Numbered from the stretch's first letter, positions 51,201 through 62,485 are shown. The stretch is DNA of 64,000 nucleotides from Streptomyces sp. NRRL WC-3742 (GCF_000720635.1 NZ_JOCF01000031.1:62001-126000); one strand, 5' to 3'. Program-made: numbers and translations. The notes: a model not told the origin generated them from the sequence alone.

Positions 51201-51594
51201 ACGCCATCAGCTCCGCCAACACGTCGGTGCCCGGCCCAGGTCGGCTGTGCGAGAGCGGGACGGCGGCCCGCTCGGCGGGGACGGTCCCGCGCAGAAGCTC
51301 GGAGCCGCCCTCGCCCTCGGTGGCCCGGAAGACGGTCCGGAGCACCTCGTGGCGGCGCACCAGCGCGGTCAGCGCCTGGCGCAGCACCTCGTGGTCGAGC
51401 GCGCCGTCCGCCTGGAAGGTGAAGGTCAGGTTGTTCACCCCGGCGCCGGGGACGAGGTCCTCCAGCAGCCAGAGCGCCCGCTCCTTGCTGCTGGCGGGCG
51501 TCCCCGCGGTGCCGGCGGGCGTTCTCGCGGACGTGCCGTCGGCGACGGCCCCGCTGGTGTGCTCCATCTCGGTGCCTCCGGTCGTCATCGTCAT
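48268..51594 (-). CDS. NRPS module C-A-PCP, glycine-type adenylation code (1108 aa)
   Basis: Condensation domain with the HHSVYDG motif (178-184); adenylation domain with [44 protein letters not shown] and the A10 Lys in NDKVDYPAL; carrier domain with GGHSLLG (Ser1067). Aligning to the GrsA pocket by eye gives D-I-L-Q-L-G-V-V-W-K, very near the glycine code DILQLGLIWK. It may couple glycine to the polyketide acyl chain as an amide, or hold glycine for another enzyme. No epimerase, R or TE domain is attached; a stand-alone thioesterase gene lies 31 bases upstream. Two starts are possible: ATG 51594 (GAGGGA at 7) and ATG 51567 (GGAGG at 7). Two low-complexity repeats (EASDGEASD near 960; [18 protein letters not shown] near 620-640) lie in linkers. 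Confidence 0.92.
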   Translation of the reverse strand: MTMTTGGTEMEHTSGAVADGTSARTPAGTAGTPASSKERALWLLEDLVPGAGVNNLTFTFQADGALDHEVLRQALTALVRRHEVLRTVFRATEGEGGSELLRGTVPAERAAVPLSHSRPGPGTDVLAELMAFTATPFRADGSPLLRARHVQLPPGSGPVGDQSDGGQVGGDVFCLVLHHSVYDGMSTGVVVEEFRDLYDAFDSGEPTPEQLTGEAPRWTEPQPDDRSREFWQRQVAGLTTSGLDLGNDRPLPARTTLEGDWVTRRLDPAAAAVAKRLQRELRAPEVVVLLAGYFALLTSHGAGPDLTVGSPISVRGREQSRTVGYHINVLTLRQSVAPERTFRDLATGLRTTFLDAVGHAGFPVDELLEIVPRADASWRNTLFRHVFNYVPQSDPRFTIGGGKARLVTVENGYSKFDLEFFVTESGDTLQIRAAFYRDAYDRADVELMIDRYEALLLAVGEDPDVTLGELNAWSRCDRTVIDGANATEQEVPYPSVLHAVAEQAAAAPEAPAVRTDEATLSYGELWADAQAVAARLREAGAGPGAVVALLGRRGAELAAAVLGVWLAGGVYLPLDPEHPHQRIAYQLDDADARFVLAAEGVAVPEGGERTVLPLGGPGPEQSLDQALDQDPERALERALELPLPEIDPDACAYLIYTSGSTGRPKGTLISHRNLANLVSHFAEELACTPDTSTLWMTTFSFDISALELFVPLATGGLVVVAPDDARVDGGRLLEVLDRHSVDLVQATPTTWRLVVQQAGARLEGRKLLSGGEPLPPALARQLLATGGELRNVYGPTETTVWSASGRLDDLEEGGRLHVGGPIANTRIFVADPCGRELPVGLRGELCIAGTGVGIGYHERPDMTAERFADHPRYGRHYRTGDLARWLPDGTLEVLGRMDRQVKLRGNRIELSEVESVLLEHPAVRAAAVVPVGDPTTDGALVAFVVPASEASDGAVSAAEASDGEASDAGLADGLWAHSRALLQGAAVPQDFIVVEAFPMTGNDKVDYPALVRAAIARRAERARGEEGTAAGGTGDEVVDALTAMWNDLLETTGLDADTHFFTSGGHSLLGAKLLQRISKEIGVRLKLADLFANPTPRTLADQVRAHQG

Positions 51595-51625
51595 CGGGTC
51601 GTCCCTCGTCCCTCGCCCCTCGCGC

Positions 51626-52459
51626 CTACTCGGCGGCCAGCAGCCCGTCGACGGTCTTGGCCACCTCGTCGCCGCGCAGCAGGTCGGCGTGGACGAGGCC
51701 GGGGAAGGCGATCTCCTCGGCGACGAACGGCCCGTCGCGGTGCAGGATGTCGTTGCGCACCCGGCTGAGGCCGTTCTCCGCGCTGGAGGAGGACAGTGCG
51801 GTCGCGGCGGCCCAGCGCGGCAGCGGCTCGGCGGCGTCGGCGATCGCCAGGTAGGCCATGAAGGAGGTGAACGCCTCGACCACCTCGACCACGAACTCCT
51901 CGTCCAGCCCGGTACGTTCGCAGGCGAGGGCGATCGCGGCGCGGAAGCGCTCGATCAGCACCAGGGCGAGCTCGCCCGGGTCGGTGATCCGCTCGTGGGC
52001 CTCGCGTCCGGCCTCGCGCAGCTCCTCGATCTCCTCGGCGGCGAGGAACTGGTGCAGGCTCTCCACGAACATCGCGAACTGCCAGTACACCGTGCCGGCG
52101 TCGACCAGCTCCGGGTCGAAGAGGATCAACGCTGGCTTGCTGCCCTGGAGTTCGCCGATCTTCTCGGCCAGCAGGGCCGCGTGCACGCCGCCGACGCAGA
52201 AGCCGAACACGGCCCGCACCGGCAGCCCGGCCGCGCGCACGTCGTCCAGCCAGGGCTGGAGGTAGGCGTCGTGGTCGGTGATGCCGATCTCGGCGGGGGC
52301 GACGATGCTGCGCCAGAACGCGTGGCCGCCGGTGAGGCGGGCGGCGAGCTCGGAGAAGTCCGCCTGGAGGCGACCGGTGGCCGGGAAGTCGACGGCGAGG
52401 AGGACCTCTCCGGTCGTCCCCTCGGTGATCCTCGTCCAGCTGGGCGTCGGGACGCTCAT
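51626..52459 (-). CDS. Alpha/beta-hydrolase thioesterase with Cys nucleophile (277 aa)
   Basis: The nucleophile elbow reads VFGFCVGGVHAA, so the usual Ser of GxSxG is Cys88. The likely acid is Asp115 (LILFDPELVD) and the likely base His257 (FPGLVHADLL). The rest matches a thioesterase-domain-like fold with an acidic helical lid (EEIEELREAGREAHERI). Cys-type thioesterases are known where the acyl-enzyme is handed to an amine or forms strained rings. It could release or transfer the acyl-glycyl chain from the NRPS carrier, or edit carriers; which of these cannot be decided here. ATG at 52459 follows GAGGGGGAACC. First gene of the NRPS-PKS transcription unit after the hairpin at 52626. Confidence 0.8.
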   Translation of the reverse strand: MSVPTPSWTRITEGTTGEVLLAVDFPATGRLQADFSELAARLTGGHAFWRSIVAPAEIGITDHDAYLQPWLDDVRAAGLPVRAVFGFCVGGVHAALLAEKIGELQGSKPALILFDPELVDAGTVYWQFAMFVESLHQFLAAEEIEELREAGREAHERITDPGELALVLIERFRAAIALACERTGLDEEFVVEVVEAFTSFMAYLAIADAAEPLPRWAAATALSSSSAENGLSRVRNDILHRDGPFVAEEIAFPGLVHADLLRGDEVAKTVDGLLAAE

Positions 52460-52491
52460 GGTTCCCCCTCGGAAATGTCACGCGGGCACAG

Positions 52492-52527
52492 GTGTGATGA
52501 CGGGTGTGATGACGGGCGTGGTGACTG
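52492..52527. repeat. Three 12-bp tandem repeats upstream of the thioesterase gene
   Basis: Units GTGTGATGACGG, GTGTGATGACGG and GCGTGGTGACTG stand head to tail 33 bases upstream of the thioesterase start codon, in its 5' leader. Confidence 0.8.
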
Positions 52528-52566
52528 GTCGCCGGTGACGCTAGTCGCCCCGGACCACCCCGACCC

Positions 52567-52584
52567 ACCCCTAAGGACCCCTAA
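52567..52584. promoter_or_regulatory. Direct repeat ACCCCTAA, 10-bp spacing
   Basis: ACCCCTAA occurs at 52567-52574 and 52577-52584, exactly one helical turn apart, about 110-125 bases upstream of the thioesterase start. Related CCCCTA motifs occur in the control region at 4247 and 4776 and upstream of PKS-C. Candidate activator site, possibly for the LAL regulator; no consensus was matched formally. Confidence 0.45.
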
Positions 52585-52625
52585 AGCGCGAGGTGGGGGG
52601 CCCTGTCCCGGTTCGGGTACGACGC

Positions 52626-52662
52626 GGACCCCGTACGGCAGGGGGTGTGCCGTACGGGGTCC
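52626..52662 (-). terminator. Perfect 15-bp hairpin after the acyl-CoA dehydrogenase gene
   Basis: GGACCCCGTACGGCA (52626-52640), 7-base loop, TGCCGTACGGGGTCC (52648-52662), 20 bases past the stop of the minus-strand ACAD gene. It suggests that the PKS-E/PKS-A/ACAD unit and the thioesterase-NRPS-PKS-B/C/D unit are separate transcripts. Confidence 0.75.
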
Positions 52663-52682
52663 TCATGAGGCGCCCGGGGGTG

Positions 52683-53843
52683 TCAGGAGCGCCTCGGCAC
52701 GGGGATCACGTACCGGCTGAAGACGAGGTCGCGCAGCACGTCGTCCCCGCCCTCGACGATCGACACGTAGCGCATGTCGCGCATCAGCTTTCCGATGGGC
52801 AGGTCGTCGGTGTAGCCGAGGCCGCCGAACATCTCGGAGCCGACCGTGGCCACCTCCCAGCCGGCCTGGCCGCAGAACATCTTGGCCGTCAGCGCGGACT
52901 TGAGGGTGCCCTGCCGGTTGAAGACGGCGGCCGGGTCCGCGCCCTCCATGATCTCGTCGTAGTCCCGCGCCGCCTGGCGGCACTGGCTCTTCATGACGTC
53001 GATCAGCATCTCCATCTGCCCGAGCTTGGCCGCGAACACCGGGCTGTCGGTCAGCGTGCCGTCCCGGAAGCGCTTGGTCCTCGCGTACTCCATGCACAGG
53101 TCGCGGATGCGCCGGGCGATGCCGAGGGCGGTGGTGGCGATCAGGATGCGGCTGGCGTTGAGGCCGATCTCCAGCAGCCGAAGGCCGTTGCCCTCCAGCC
53201 GGTTGGCGGCGGGCACCCGGCAGCCGTCGAAGTGCACCTCGTACGTGCCGGAGGTGCGCAGCCCGATCATCTCCCAGCGGCGCACGACCGTCAGCCCGGG
53301 GGTGTCCCGGGGCACGACGACGGCCATGTGGTCGCTCGGGTCCTCGGCGGAGCGGGCGACGACCACCAGGAAGTCGGCGAAGCCGGAGTTGGTGGAGAAG
53401 AACTTCTCGCCGGTCAGCACGAGTTCGTCGCCCTCGCGGGCCGCGGTGGTCGCGGTGCGGCCCAGCTCGCTGCCCGCCTCGCGCTCGCTGCCGAGCGTGG
53501 CGCAGTAGCCGCCGCGCTCGGCCATCGGGCGCAGGTAGCGCTCCTTGAGCTCCTCCGAGCCGTACAACGACACGATGCTGGTGCCGAGCACGGAGATGAA
53601 CAGGGTGAACGCCACCCCGGCGTCGCCGTAGGAGAGTTCGTTGACCAGGTCCACGCCGTCGGCCAGCGGCAGGCCCCGGCCCCCGCTCTCCTTGGGCAGC
53701 CACCAGTTGGCGAGCCCGGTCTCCGCGAACCTTCCGTACAGCGGCAGCGGCATCTCGTCCCGGGTGTCGAGCTGGGCGTGCCGGTCCTTCAACTCCTGGG
53801 CGACGAAGCCGCGGACGGCTTTCCTGAGGTCGGGCGCCACCAT
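52683..53843 (-). CDS. Acyl-CoA dehydrogenase with intact catalytic Glu (386 aa)
   Basis: Canonical ACAD: an N-terminal helical domain, [17 protein letters not shown] in the FAD/substrate loop, the central beta-domain ([20 protein letters not shown]), and a C-terminal [34 protein letters not shown] block with the Glu at about 364. So, unlike the enzyme at 6448, it can be a true dehydrogenase, adding an alpha,beta double bond to an acyl-CoA or acyl-carrier substrate. In PKS/NRPS clusters such enzymes make unusual starters or extenders or desaturate the final chain. ATG at 53843 follows GAGGAG at 7 bases. A 15-base repeat array separates it from the PKS-A stop. Confidence 0.92.
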   Translation of the reverse strand: MVAPDLRKAVRGFVAQELKDRHAQLDTRDEMPLPLYGRFAETGLANWWLPKESGGRGLPLADGVDLVNELSYGDAGVAFTLFISVLGTSIVSLYGSEELKERYLRPMAERGGYCATLGSEREAGSELGRTATTAAREGDELVLTGEKFFSTNSGFADFLVVVARSAEDPSDHMAVVVPRDTPGLTVVRRWEMIGLRTSGTYEVHFDGCRVPAANRLEGNGLRLLEIGLNASRILIATTALGIARRIRDLCMEYARTKRFRDGTLTDSPVFAAKLGQMEMLIDVMKSQCRQAARDYDEIMEGADPAAVFNRQGTLKSALTAKMFCGQAGWEVATVGSEMFGGLGYTDDLPIGKLMRDMRYVSIVEGGDDVLRDLVFSRYVIPVPRRS

Positions 53844-53891
53844 GCGGTGCTCCTCTTTCTCGGTATCTGGGTGTCGGTACGGGCGGGGCAG

Positions 53892-53966
53892 GCGTCGAGG
53901 GGGTACGCGTCGAGGGGGTACGCGTCGAGCGGGCAGACGTCGAGAGGGCAGACGTCGAGAGGGTCA
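53892..53966. repeat. Five 15-bp tandem repeats ending in the PKS-A stop codon
   Basis: Plus-strand units GCGTCGAGGGGGTAC (53892, 53907), GCGTCGAGCGGGCAG (53922), ACGTCGAGAGGGCAG (53937) and ACGTCGAGAGGGTCA (53952) are contiguous; the last contains the stop codon of PKS-A (53964-53966). Strict 15-base period, no spacers, so not a CRISPR. Confidence 0.9.
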
Positions 53967-56900
53967 CGCGTCGGTCTGCATCGCGAGCTGGATGAGGTCG
54001 TCGACCTGCATGCTGTCGATGTCCTGGTCGTCCGGACGGTCCTCGTCCTCCGCCGCGGGGCCGCCGCCCTCGGTGAGCCGCAGCAGGGCGTCCAGCAGCC
54101 CGGCCTCGCGCAGCTGCTGGACGGGCACGGCGGCGAGCATCCGGCGCACCTCCTCGTCGCAGGGGCCCCGGTCCTCCTCGGGGGCCTCCTCCTCGGGGAA
54201 CAGCAGGTCCCGGACGTGACCGGAGAGGGCGCCCGGCGTCGGGTAGTCGAAGACCACCGTCGTCGGGACCTGCACGCCGACCACCTTGTTGAGCCGGTTG
54301 CGGAACTCGACGCCGCTCAGCGAGTCGAAGCCCAGCTCCTTGAAGGTGTAGTCGGTGTCCACCTCGTCGGGCGACGGGTAGTCCAGGACGTCCGCGATGG
54401 TGTCGCGGATGACCTCCAGCAGCTCCCGCTCCTGCTCCGGCGTCGGCAGACCGACCAGGCGCGCCGCGAAGGCCGACAGGGCGGGCTGCCCGTTCTGCTC
54501 CGGCACGGCGGCCGCCTGCGCCGCCTGCCGGGCCCTCGGCCGGACGAGCCGGCGCAGCAGCGCGGGCACCTCGTCGCGCTCGCGCAGCGCGGCCAGGTCG
54601 AGGCGGGCGGGCACGGTCACGGCCCGGCCGAGGCCGAGCGCCAGGTCGAACAGCGGCATGCCGTCCGCCTCGGTGAGCGGGGCGACGCCCAGGCGGCGGA
54701 ACCGGGCCAGGTCCGCCTGGCCGAGCCCGTCACCCATGCCGCCGCCCGCCGCCGTTCCCAGGTCCCACAGGCCCCAGGCCAGCGAGGCGGCCGGAAGGCC
54801 CTGCGAGCGGCGCAGCTCGGCGAGCGCGTCGAGGTAGGCGTTGGCGGCGGCGTAGTTGGCCTGGCCGGCGGTGCCGAGGGTGCCGGCGATCGAGGAGTAG
54901 GTGACGAAGGCCGTCAGCGGCAGCTCGCGGGTCAGCTCGTGCAGGTGCCGGGCGGCGTCCGCCTTGGGCCGGAACACCCGGTCGAGGCGGTCCTCGGTCA
55001 GCGCGGTGACCGGGCCGTCCGCCAGCACCCCGGCCAGGTGGACGACGGCGGTCGGGGGGTGCGCGGCGACCAGCGCGGCGAGGGCCGACCGGTCGGTGAC
55101 GTCGCAGGCGGCGAGGACGGTCTCGGCGCCCAGCTCGGCGAGTTCGGCGGCGAGCTTCTCGGCGCCCGGCGCGTCCGCGCCCCGGCGTCCGGCCAGCACC
55201 AGGCGGCGGACGCCGTGTTCGGCGACCAGCCGGCGGGCGACCAGCGCACCGAGGCCCCCGGTGCCGCCGGTGACCAGCACCGTGCCGTCCGGGTCCCAGG
55301 CGCTCGCCGTGGTGCCGGAGGCCGTGGCCCGTTCGAGCCGGGGTGCCAGCAGGCGGCCCTGCCGGACGGCCAGTTCGGGCTCGTCCGTCGCGAGGGCGGC
55401 GGGCAGGGCCTCGACGCTCTCCGGCGCCCCGTCCAGGTCGACCAGGACGAACCGGCCGGGGTGCTCGGCCCGCGCCGAGCGGACCAGGCCCCAGGCGGCG
55501 GCCAGCGCCGGATCGGGGGTGGCCCCCGCCTCGGCGGCCACCGCGCCCCTGGTCACCAGGGCCAGCCGCGCGCCCTCGAAGGCGGGCTCGGCCAGCCACT
55601 CCCGTACCAGCTCCAGCGCCCGGTGGACGGTTTCCCGAGCCTCGCTCCCGGTGGGGGTGAACAGTGTCGCCACGGTGTCCGGTACGGGCTTCGCGGCCCG
55701 CAGCGCCGCCAGGTCGGCGAAGCCCGTCCAGCCGGACGGCAGCCCGGCACCCAGCGCGGCCACTGCCGCAGGGGCGCTGGGCGCGGGCACCTCGCTCCAC
55801 TCCACGGCCAGCAGCGAGCCCGCCGAGGCCCCGGCGAGCGCGGCCGTCAGCTGTTCGGCGGAGGCCGGGCGCAGGTCCAGCGCGTCCACGGTCAGCACGG
55901 GTGCCCCGGCCGCGTCCGCCAGGTGCAGCGCGACCTCCTGCGGGCTCCGGACGGTGATCCGCACCCGCAGCGCGGTGGCGGCGGAGGCGTGCAGCGCGAC
56001 ACCCGACCAGGCGAAGGGCAGCAGCACCGGCGCCTCGGCGGTGTCCGCGCGGTCGGGCTCCAGCACCATGTGCAGGGCGGCGTCGAACAGCGCCGGGTGC
56101 AGGGCGAACGCCGTGGCGTCGGCCCTGGCCTCCTCGGGCAGTTCGACCTCGGCGTACACGCTGTCGCCCGAGCGCCAGGCGGCGCGCAGGCCCTGGAACG
56201 CCGGGCCGTAGTCGTACCCGCGCTCGGCCAGCAGCCGGTACGCCTCCTCCAGCGCGGCCGGCCGGGCGCCCGGCGGAGGCCAGGCCGTCAGGTCGGCTGC
56301 GGGGGAGGAGGCGGGGGAGGGGTCCGGGGCGGCGGGCTGGGCGGAGAGGCGCCCGGCGGCGTGCAGGGTCCAGGCGCCGAGGTCCGCGTCCTCCGGGCGG
56401 GAGTGGACGGTGACGGCCCGCGAGCCGTCCTCCTCGTCCGGGGCGGCGACGGTCACCTGGAGCAGCCGGGCGCCCTGCTCGGTGAGCACCAGCGGCGCCT
56501 GGAGGGTGAGTTCGCCCAGGCCCGTGGTCCCGGTACGGGCGGCGGCCTGGAGCGCCAGCTCCACGAAGGCCGTGCCCGGGACGACCACCGTGCCGTGCAC
56601 GGCGTGGTCGGCCAGCCACGGGTGGGTGGCCAGGGAGAGGCGGCCGGAGAGCACCAGCTGGTCGCTGCCCGCCAGTTCGGTGGCGGCGGCGAGCAGCGGG
56701 TGCCCGACGGCGGCCAGGCCCGTGGCGCTCAGGTCCCCGGAGGCGGCGGGCCGGGCCTGCATCCAGTAGTGCTGCCGCTCGAAGGCGTACGTGGGCAGGT
56801 CCACCGGGGCGGCGGCGGGGAGCAGCGTGGGCCAGTCGATCGCCGCGCCGCGCGTCCACAGCGCGGCCAGCGCCTCGACGGCGGTGCGGGCCTCGTCGCG

Positions 56901-59900
56901 GTTCCTCCGGGCGACGGGGACGGCGGTGACCTGCGCGTCCTCGGCGAGGATCTGCCTGGTCAGCGCCGTGAGGATCCCGTCCGGGCCGGTCTCGACGAAG
57001 ACGGTGACGCCCTGCTCTCGGGCGGCGGTGAGGCCGTCGGCGAAGCGGACGGCCTCGCGGACGTGGCGCACCCAGTACTCGGGGTCGGTGAGCTGGCCCG
57101 AAGTCGCCATCTCCCCGGTCACGTTGGAGACGACGGGGATCGTCGGCTCACCGTAGGCGACGGAGGCGGCGACCGTGCGGAACTCCTCCAGCATCGCGTC
57201 CATCAGCGGCGAGTGGAAGGCGTGGCTGACGCGCAGCCGCTGCGTCTTGCGCCCCTCGGCGGCCAGCTGCTCGGCGATGGCCTCGACGACCTCCTCCTCG
57301 CCCGAAACCACCACCGAGGTCGGCGCGTTGACGGCGGCGACGGCCGCCCTGTCCTCGTACCCGACGAGCAGCGGCAGCACCTCCGCCTCGCCCGCCCGGA
57401 CGGCGATCATCGCGCCGCCCTCGGGCAGTTCCTGCATCAGCCGCCCGCGCGCCTCGACCAGCCGGGCCGCGTCCGTCAGCGAGAACACCCCGGCGACGTG
57501 GGCGGCGGCCAGCTCACCGATGGAGTGCCCGACCAGCACCGAGGGCTGGACGCCGAACGCCTCCAGCAGCCGGAAGGAGGCCACCTCGAAGGCGAACAGG
57601 GCCGGCTGGGTGTACCGCGTCCGGTCCAACTCCTCCGCATCGGAAGCCTCGAAGCACAGGTCGCGCAGCGACCGCCCGAGCAGCGGGTCGAAGGCCGCGC
57701 ACACCTCCTCGAAGGCGGCCGCGAACACCGGGAAGCGCTCGCTCAACTCCCGTCCCATCCCTGCCCGCTGGGCGCCCTGCCCGGTGAACAGCACGCCCAC
57801 GCCGGGCAGTCCGTGCGCCACCCCGGTCACGGCCGGATCGGCCAGGGCGCCCGCCAGCTCCTCCGAGGAGGCGCCGACGACCACGGCCCGGTGCTCGAAC
57901 GCCGTCCGCCCGCTCAGCGCTGCGGCGACGGCAGCCGGGCTCAACTCGCCCCGCTGCGCCACGAACGCGGCCAGCCGCGCTGCCTGCCCGCGCAGCCCGT
58001 CCGCCGTCCGGGCGGAGAGCGGCCACGCCACCGGCCCGGCCTGCTCCCCGGCCTGCTCCCCGGTCTCCGACTCCTCCGGCGAAGGCTCGGCCTGTTCCAG
58101 CACCACGTGCGCGTTGGTCCCGCTGATCCCGAAGGACGAGACGGCCGCCCGGCGCGGACGGTCCACCGCCGGCCAGTCCCGCTGCTCGGTCAGCAGCTCC
58201 ATCGAGCCCGCCGTCCAGTCCACGTGCGGAGTCGGCTCGTCCACGTTGAGCGTGCGCGGCAGCACGCCGTGCCGCATCGCCATCACCATCTTGATGACGC
58301 CGCCCACGCCCGCCGCCGCCTGGGTGTGCCCCAGGTTGGACTTCAACGAGCCCAGCCAGAGCGGCTCTTCGCGCTCCTGCCCGTACGTAGCCAGCAGCGC
58401 CCGCGCCTCGATCGGGTCGCCGAGCGCGGTGCCGGTGCCGTGCGCCTCCACGGCGTCCACGTCGGAACCGGACAGTCCGGCCCGGCCGAGGGCCTGGCGG
58501 ATGACGCGCTCCTGGGAGAGCCCGTTGGGGGCGGTCAGCCCGTTGCTGGCCCCGTCCTGGTTGATCGCCGAACCCCGGACGACCGCCAGTACCCGGTGCC
58601 CCTCGGCCTGGGCGACGGAGAGCCGCTCCAGCACCAGGACGCCCACGCCCTCGGCCCAGGAGGTGCCGTCGGCGGAGGAGGAGAAGGACTTGCAGCGCCC
58701 GTCCGTCGCCAGTCCGCGCTGGCGGCTGAACTCCAGGAACATGCCCGGGGTGGCCATGACCGTCACACCGCCCGCGAGGGCGAGGTCGCACTCGCCGAGC
58801 CGCAGCGACTGCGCGGCCAGGTGCAGGGCGACCAGCGAGGAGGAACAGGCGGTGTCCACCGTCACCGCTGGGCCCTCGAAGCCGAAGGAGTAGGCGATCC
58901 GGCCGGACACCACGCTGCCCGCCATGCCGGTCAGCAGGTAGCCCTCGGCGCCCTCGGGCGCCTCGTGCAGCCGGGGCCCGTAGTCGGGGGCCATGACACC
59001 GGCGAAGACGCCGGTGCGGGAGCCGCGCAGCGCGGTCGGGTCGATGCCCGCCTGCTCGACGGCCTCCCAGGAGGTCTCCAGCAGCAGCCGCTGCTGCGGG
59101 TCGGTGGCGGCGGCCTCGCGCGGGGAGATGCCGAAGAACGCGGCGTCGAAGCGGCCCGCGTCGTGCAGGAAGCCGCCCTGGGTGACGTAGCTGGTGCCGG
59201 AGTGCTCCGGGTCCGGGTGGTAGAGGCCCTCCAGGTCCCAGCCGCGGTCCTCGGGGAAGCCGGTGATGCCGTCGCGGCCCTCGGCGACGAGGCGCCACAG
59301 GTCCTCGGGGGAGGCGACCCCGCCGGGGTAGCGGCAGGCCATGCCGACGATGGCGATCGGGTCCTCGTCCACGGCGGTGAACGCGGTGACGGCCTCAGGG
59401 GAGCCGTCCGCCGTACCGAGGACGGCCTCCCGCAGGTGCCGGGCCAGCGCCGCCGGGGTCGGGTGCTCGAACAACACCGTGGCGGGCAGGGTGAGTTCGC
59501 ACTCGCCGCCGAGGGTGTTGCGGATCTGCACCGACAGGTGCGAGTCCACCCCGAGGTCCTTGAACGTCCGGTCCTCCTGGACTGCCTGCGGATCGGAGTG
59601 CCCCAGCGCGGCGGCCGTGTGCGCGACCACCAGGCGCAGCAGCGCGGCCCGCCGGCCCTCCTCGGACAGCGGCTCCAGCTCCCGCCGCAGCGCCGAGGCG
59701 GGGGCCTGTTCGGGCTCCTCGACACCGACCGTCCGCAGCGCCGGGCGGGCCGCGGCGACCTCGCCGTCCAGCCAGTACCGCTGCCGCTGGAACGGGTACC
59801 CGGGCAGGGCGATCCGCTCGCCGCCCAGCGGCGCGAACACCGCCGACCAGTCCACCGGCAGGCCCCGTACGTGCCCCTCGGCGAGCGAGGTCAGGAAGCG

Positions 59901-62471
59901 CTCGGCGCCGCCCTCCTCGCGGCGCAGCGTGCCGAGCGCCAGCGCGTTCGCCCCGGCGGCCTCGGCGCTCTCCTGCACGGAGACGGCGAGCACCGGGTGC
60001 GCGCTGGACTCGACGAAGAAGGCGTGCCCGTCGTCGAGCAGCGCCCGTACGGCGTCGGCGAAGCGGACGGTGCGGCGCAGGTTGGTGTACCAGTACGTGG
60101 CGTCCAGCCCGGCGGTGTCGAAGGGGGCGCCGGTGACGGAGGAGTAGAACGGGATCTCGCTGCCGCGCGGCTCGATGCCGGTCAGCGCCTCGATCACCTC
60201 GCGCTCGATGAGCTCCACCTGCGCGCCGTGCGAGGCGTAGTCCACGGCGATCCGGCGGGCCCGCACGCCGTCCGCCTCGCAGGCGGCGAGCAGTTCCTCC
60301 AGCGCCTCCGGCTCCCCGGAGACGACGCTGGAGGCGGCGCCGTTGACGGAGGCCAGGGAGATCCGCTCGCCCCAGCGGGCCAGCAGCTCCACCGTCCGCT
60401 CGGCGGGCAGGGCCAGCGAGACCATGCCGCCCAGGCCCGACAGCCGCTCCTTGATGGCCCGGGCGCGCAGCGCGACCACCCGGGCGCCGTCGCGCACGCT
60501 CAGCGCCCCGGCGACGGTCGCCGCGGCGATCTCGCCCTGGCTGTGGCCGACCACGGCGTCCGGCTCGACCCCGGCGGCCCGCCAGACGGCGGCCAGCGAG
60601 ACCATCACCGCCCACAGGGCGCACTGGACGACGACCACGTCCTCCAGCGGGGCCGCGTCCGGGCCGCCGCGCACGACGTCCACCACCGACCAGTCGAGGT
60701 GCTCGCCCAGCGCCGCGTCGCACTCGGCCAGCCGGGCGGCGAACACGGGGGAGGAGTCCAGGAGTTCGGCGGCCATTCCGGCCCACTGCGAACCCTGGCC
60801 GGGGAAGACGAAGGCGACCTTGCCGCTCACGTCCGCCCGCCCGGTCACCAGCGCGGGCGCGGGCTGCCGGTCGGCCAGTGCGGCCAGCCCGGCCAGCGCC
60901 CCGACGCGGTCGGCGGCCACGACCACCGCGCGCTCCTCGAGCGCCGAGCGCGTCAGCGCCAGCGAGCGGCCGAGGTCCGCCAGCCCCTGCCCGAGCCCCG
61001 AGGCGGCGGCCGCCACGGCGACCTGCGCGGCCTGCGCCCGCAGCCCGGCCCGGTCGGCCCCGGAGACCGGCAGCGGCACCGGCACCTCGCCGGTCAGCAG
61101 CGCGGGGCCCGTAGGCCCGGCGGTCTCGCCCGCCGTCCGGCCCGTCCACTCGGCCACCACCACATGGCAGTTGGTGCCGCCCATGCCGAACGCGGACACG
61201 CCCGCCAGCAGCGGCCGGTCGGCCTGCGGCCAGGGCCCGAGCTCGGTGCGGACCTCCAGGCCCAGCTCGGCGAGCGGGATGTCCGGGTTGGGCGTCTCGT
61301 GGTTGAGCGTGCCGGGCAGCTCCCGGTGCTGCACGCTCAGCAGCACCTTGAGCAGGCCCGTGATCCCGGCCGCGCCCTCCAGGTGCCCCACGTTGGTCTT
61401 CACCGAGCCGACGACCAGCGGGCGCATCCGCCCGTCCGCCGTGCCGAGCGCGCCGCCGAGGGCCGCCGCCTCGATCGGGTCGCCGACCGGCGTGCCGGTG
61501 CCGTGCATCTCGACGTACTGGACGTAGGCGGCGTCCGTCCCCGCCCGCCGGTGGGCGAGCCGGACGACCTGCTCCTGGGCCTCGCGGTCCGGGGAGGTGA
61601 GGGTGGCGCCGCCGCCGTCGTTGTTGACGGCGCTGCCGAGCAGCAGGCCCCGGATCGGGTCGCCGTCCGCGACAGCCCTGGAGAGGAGCTTGAGGACGAC
61701 GACCGCGCCGCCCTCGCCGCGCACGTACCCGTTGGCGCGGGCGTCGAAGGTGTGGCAGCGCCCGTCCGGGGAGAGCGCGCCGAAGGCGCCGATGCGCTCG
61801 GTGGTCTCCGGGATCAGGTTGAGGTTGACGCCGCCGGCCAGCGCGAGGTCGCTCTCGCCGCGGCGCAGACTCTCGCAGGCGAGGTGGACGGAGACCAGGG
61901 AGGAGGACTGCCCGGTGTCCACGGTGAGGCTGGGGCCGCGCAGCCCGAGCACGTACGAGAGCCGGTTGGCGATGAGGCTGCGGTGCAGCCCGGTCATGGT
62001 GTGCGGGGTGACGGCCTCGGGGCCGAGCTGCCCGGTGAGGGCGGCGTAGTCGTCGGTGATGACGCCGAGGAAGACGCCGGCGGGCCGGCCGGTGAGCCGG
62101 TCGGCGGCGAGGCGGGCGTCCTCCAGGGCGTGCCAGCCGAGTTCGAGGGCGAGCCGCTGGTGCGGGTCCATCGCGACGGCCTCGCGGGGCGAGATGCCGA
62201 AGAACGCGGCGTCGAACTCGTCGACGGAGTCGAGGAAGGCGCCGCGCGGCCAGGAGGTGCGGGGGCCGTGCTCGTCGGACCAGCGGCCGGCGGGCGCCTC
62301 GGTGACGGCGTCGCGGCCCTCGCGCAGCAGGTGCCAGAAGGCGTCCGGGCCGGTGGCCTGCGGCAGCCGGCAGGCCAGGCCGATGACCGCGACCGGCTCG
62401 CTGACCGGCTCGCTGACCGCCTGGGCGAGCGGCTCGTCGGTGGTGTGGTGGTTCATGGCGCGCTTGGACAT
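53964..62471 (-). CDS. PKS-A: loading module KSQ-AT-ACP plus KS-AT-DH-KR-ACP (2835 aa)
   Basis: Start ATG 62471, 14 bases after the PKS-E stop, with GGATGGGG just upstream. The loading KS has Gln188 in place of Cys (TGQSSS), the KSQ type that decarboxylates an extender on the ACP to make the starter. Its AT (Ser644 in GHSQG) has YASH at 745-748, the methylmalonyl signature, so the starter should be propionyl. The loading ACP Ser977 lies in VDSHLSV. Extender module: KS Cys1209, AT Ser1650 (GHSIG, HAFH, malonyl), DH His1956, KR Tyr2540 ([19 protein letters not shown], no A-type Trp), ACP Ser2717. The C-terminal tail [17 protein letters not shown]...[14 protein letters not shown] is a docking domain. 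There is no N-terminal docking helix, as expected for the first protein of a line. The frame is open above 62471 but there it reads the wrong frame of PKS-E. Confidence 0.95.
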   Translation of the reverse strand: MSKRAMNHHTTDEPLAQAVSEPVSEPVAVIGLACRLPQATGPDAFWHLLREGRDAVTEAPAGRWSDEHGPRTSWPRGAFLDSVDEFDAAFFGISPREAVAMDPHQRLALELGWHALEDARLAADRLTGRPAGVFLGVITDDYAALTGQLGPEAVTPHTMTGLHRSLIANRLSYVLGLRGPSLTVDTGQSSSLVSVHLACESLRRGESDLALAGGVNLNLIPETTERIGAFGALSPDGRCHTFDARANGYVRGEGGAVVVLKLLSRAVADGDPIRGLLLGSAVNNDGGGATLTSPDREAQEQVVRLAHRRAGTDAAYVQYVEMHGTGTPVGDPIEAAALGGALGTADGRMRPLVVGSVKTNVGHLEGAAGITGLLKVLLSVQHRELPGTLNHETPNPDIPLAELGLEVRTELGPWPQADRPLLAGVSAFGMGGTNCHVVVAEWTGRTAGETAGPTGPALLTGEVPVPLPVSGADRAGLRAQAAQVAVAAAASGLGQGLADLGRSLALTRSALEERAVVVAADRVGALAGLAALADRQPAPALVTGRADVSGKVAFVFPGQGSQWAGMAAELLDSSPVFAARLAECDAALGEHLDWSVVDVVRGGPDAAPLEDVVVVQCALWAVMVSLAAVWRAAGVEPDAVVGHSQGEIAAATVAGALSVRDGARVVALRARAIKERLSGLGGMVSLALPAERTVELLARWGERISLASVNGAASSVVSGEPEALEELLAACEADGVRARRIAVDYASHGAQVELIEREVIEALTGIEPRGSEIPFYSSVTGAPFDTAGLDATYWYTNLRRTVRFADAVRALLDDGHAFFVESSAHPVLAVSVQESAEAAGANALALGTLRREEGGAERFLTSLAEGHVRGLPVDWSAVFAPLGGERIALPGYPFQRQRYWLDGEVAAARPALRTVGVEEPEQAPASALRRELEPLSEEGRRAALLRLVVAHTAAALGHSDPQAVQEDRTFKDLGVDSHLSVQIRNTLGGECELTLPATVLFEHPTPAALARHLREAVLGTADGSPEAVTAFTAVDEDPIAIVGMACRYPGGVASPEDLWRLVAEGRDGITGFPEDRGWDLEGLYHPDPEHSGTSYVTQGGFLHDAGRFDAAFFGISPREAAATDPQQRLLLETSWEAVEQAGIDPTALRGSRTGVFAGVMAPDYGPRLHEAPEGAEGYLLTGMAGSVVSGRIAYSFGFEGPAVTVDTACSSSLVALHLAAQSLRLGECDLALAGGVTVMATPGMFLEFSRQRGLATDGRCKSFSSSADGTSWAEGVGVLVLERLSVAQAEGHRVLAVVRGSAINQDGASNGLTAPNGLSQERVIRQALGRAGLSGSDVDAVEAHGTGTALGDPIEARALLATYGQEREEPLWLGSLKSNLGHTQAAAGVGGVIKMVMAMRHGVLPRTLNVDEPTPHVDWTAGSMELLTEQRDWPAVDRPRRAAVSSFGISGTNAHVVLEQAEPSPEESETGEQAGEQAGPVAWPLSARTADGLRGQAARLAAFVAQRGELSPAAVAAALSGRTAFEHRAVVVGASSEELAGALADPAVTGVAHGLPGVGVLFTGQGAQRAGMGRELSERFPVFAAAFEEVCAAFDPLLGRSLRDLCFEASDAEELDRTRYTQPALFAFEVASFRLLEAFGVQPSVLVGHSIGELAAAHVAGVFSLTDAARLVEARGRLMQELPEGGAMIAVRAGEAEVLPLLVGYEDRAAVAAVNAPTSVVVSGEEEVVEAIAEQLAAEGRKTQRLRVSHAFHSPLMDAMLEEFRTVAASVAYGEPTIPVVSNVTGEMATSGQLTDPEYWVRHVREAVRFADGLTAAREQGVTVFVETGPDGILTALTRQILAEDAQVTAVPVARRNRDEARTAVEALAALWTRGAAIDWPTLLPAAAPVDLPTYAFERQHYWMQARPAASGDLSATGLAAVGHPLLAAATELAGSDQLVLSGRLSLATHPWLADHAVHGTVVVPGTAFVELALQAAARTGTTGLGELTLQAPLVLTEQGARLLQVTVAAPDEEDGSRAVTVHSRPEDADLGAWTLHAAGRLSAQPAAPDPSPASSPAADLTAWPPPGARPAALEEAYRLLAERGYDYGPAFQGLRAAWRSGDSVYAEVELPEEARADATAFALHPALFDAALHMVLEPDRADTAEAPVLLPFAWSGVALHASAATALRVRITVRSPQEVALHLADAAGAPVLTVDALDLRPASAEQLTAALAGASAGSLLAVEWSEVPAPSAPAAVAALGAGLPSGWTGFADLAALRAAKPVPDTVATLFTPTGSEARETVHRALELVREWLAEPAFEGARLALVTRGAVAAEAGATPDPALAAAWGLVRSARAEHPGRFVLVDLDGAPESVEALPAALATDEPELAVRQGRLLAPRLERATASGTTASAWDPDGTVLVTGGTGGLGALVARRLVAEHGVRRLVLAGRRGADAPGAEKLAAELAELGAETVLAACDVTDRSALAALVAAHPPTAVVHLAGVLADGPVTALTEDRLDRVFRPKADAARHLHELTRELPLTAFVTYSSIAGTLGTAGQANYAAANAYLDALAELRRSQGLPAASLAWGLWDLGTAAGGGMGDGLGQADLARFRRLGVAPLTEADGMPLFDLALGLGRAVTVPARLDLAALRERDEVPALLRRLVRPRARQAAQAAAVPEQNGQPALSAFAARLVGLPTPEQERELLEVIRDTIADVLDYPSPDEVDTDYTFKELGFDSLSGVEFRNRLNKVVGVQVPTTVVFDYPTPGALSGHVRDLLFPEEEAPEEDRGPCDEEVRRMLAAVPVQQLREAGLLDALLRLTEGGGPAAEDEDRPDDQDIDSMQVDDLIQLAMQTDA

Positions 62472-62485
62472 AACCCCATCCAGCT

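Noticed and set aside
53892..53966. Possible CRISPR array
   Set aside because: The 15-base units are directly contiguous with no spacers, and no cas genes are present.
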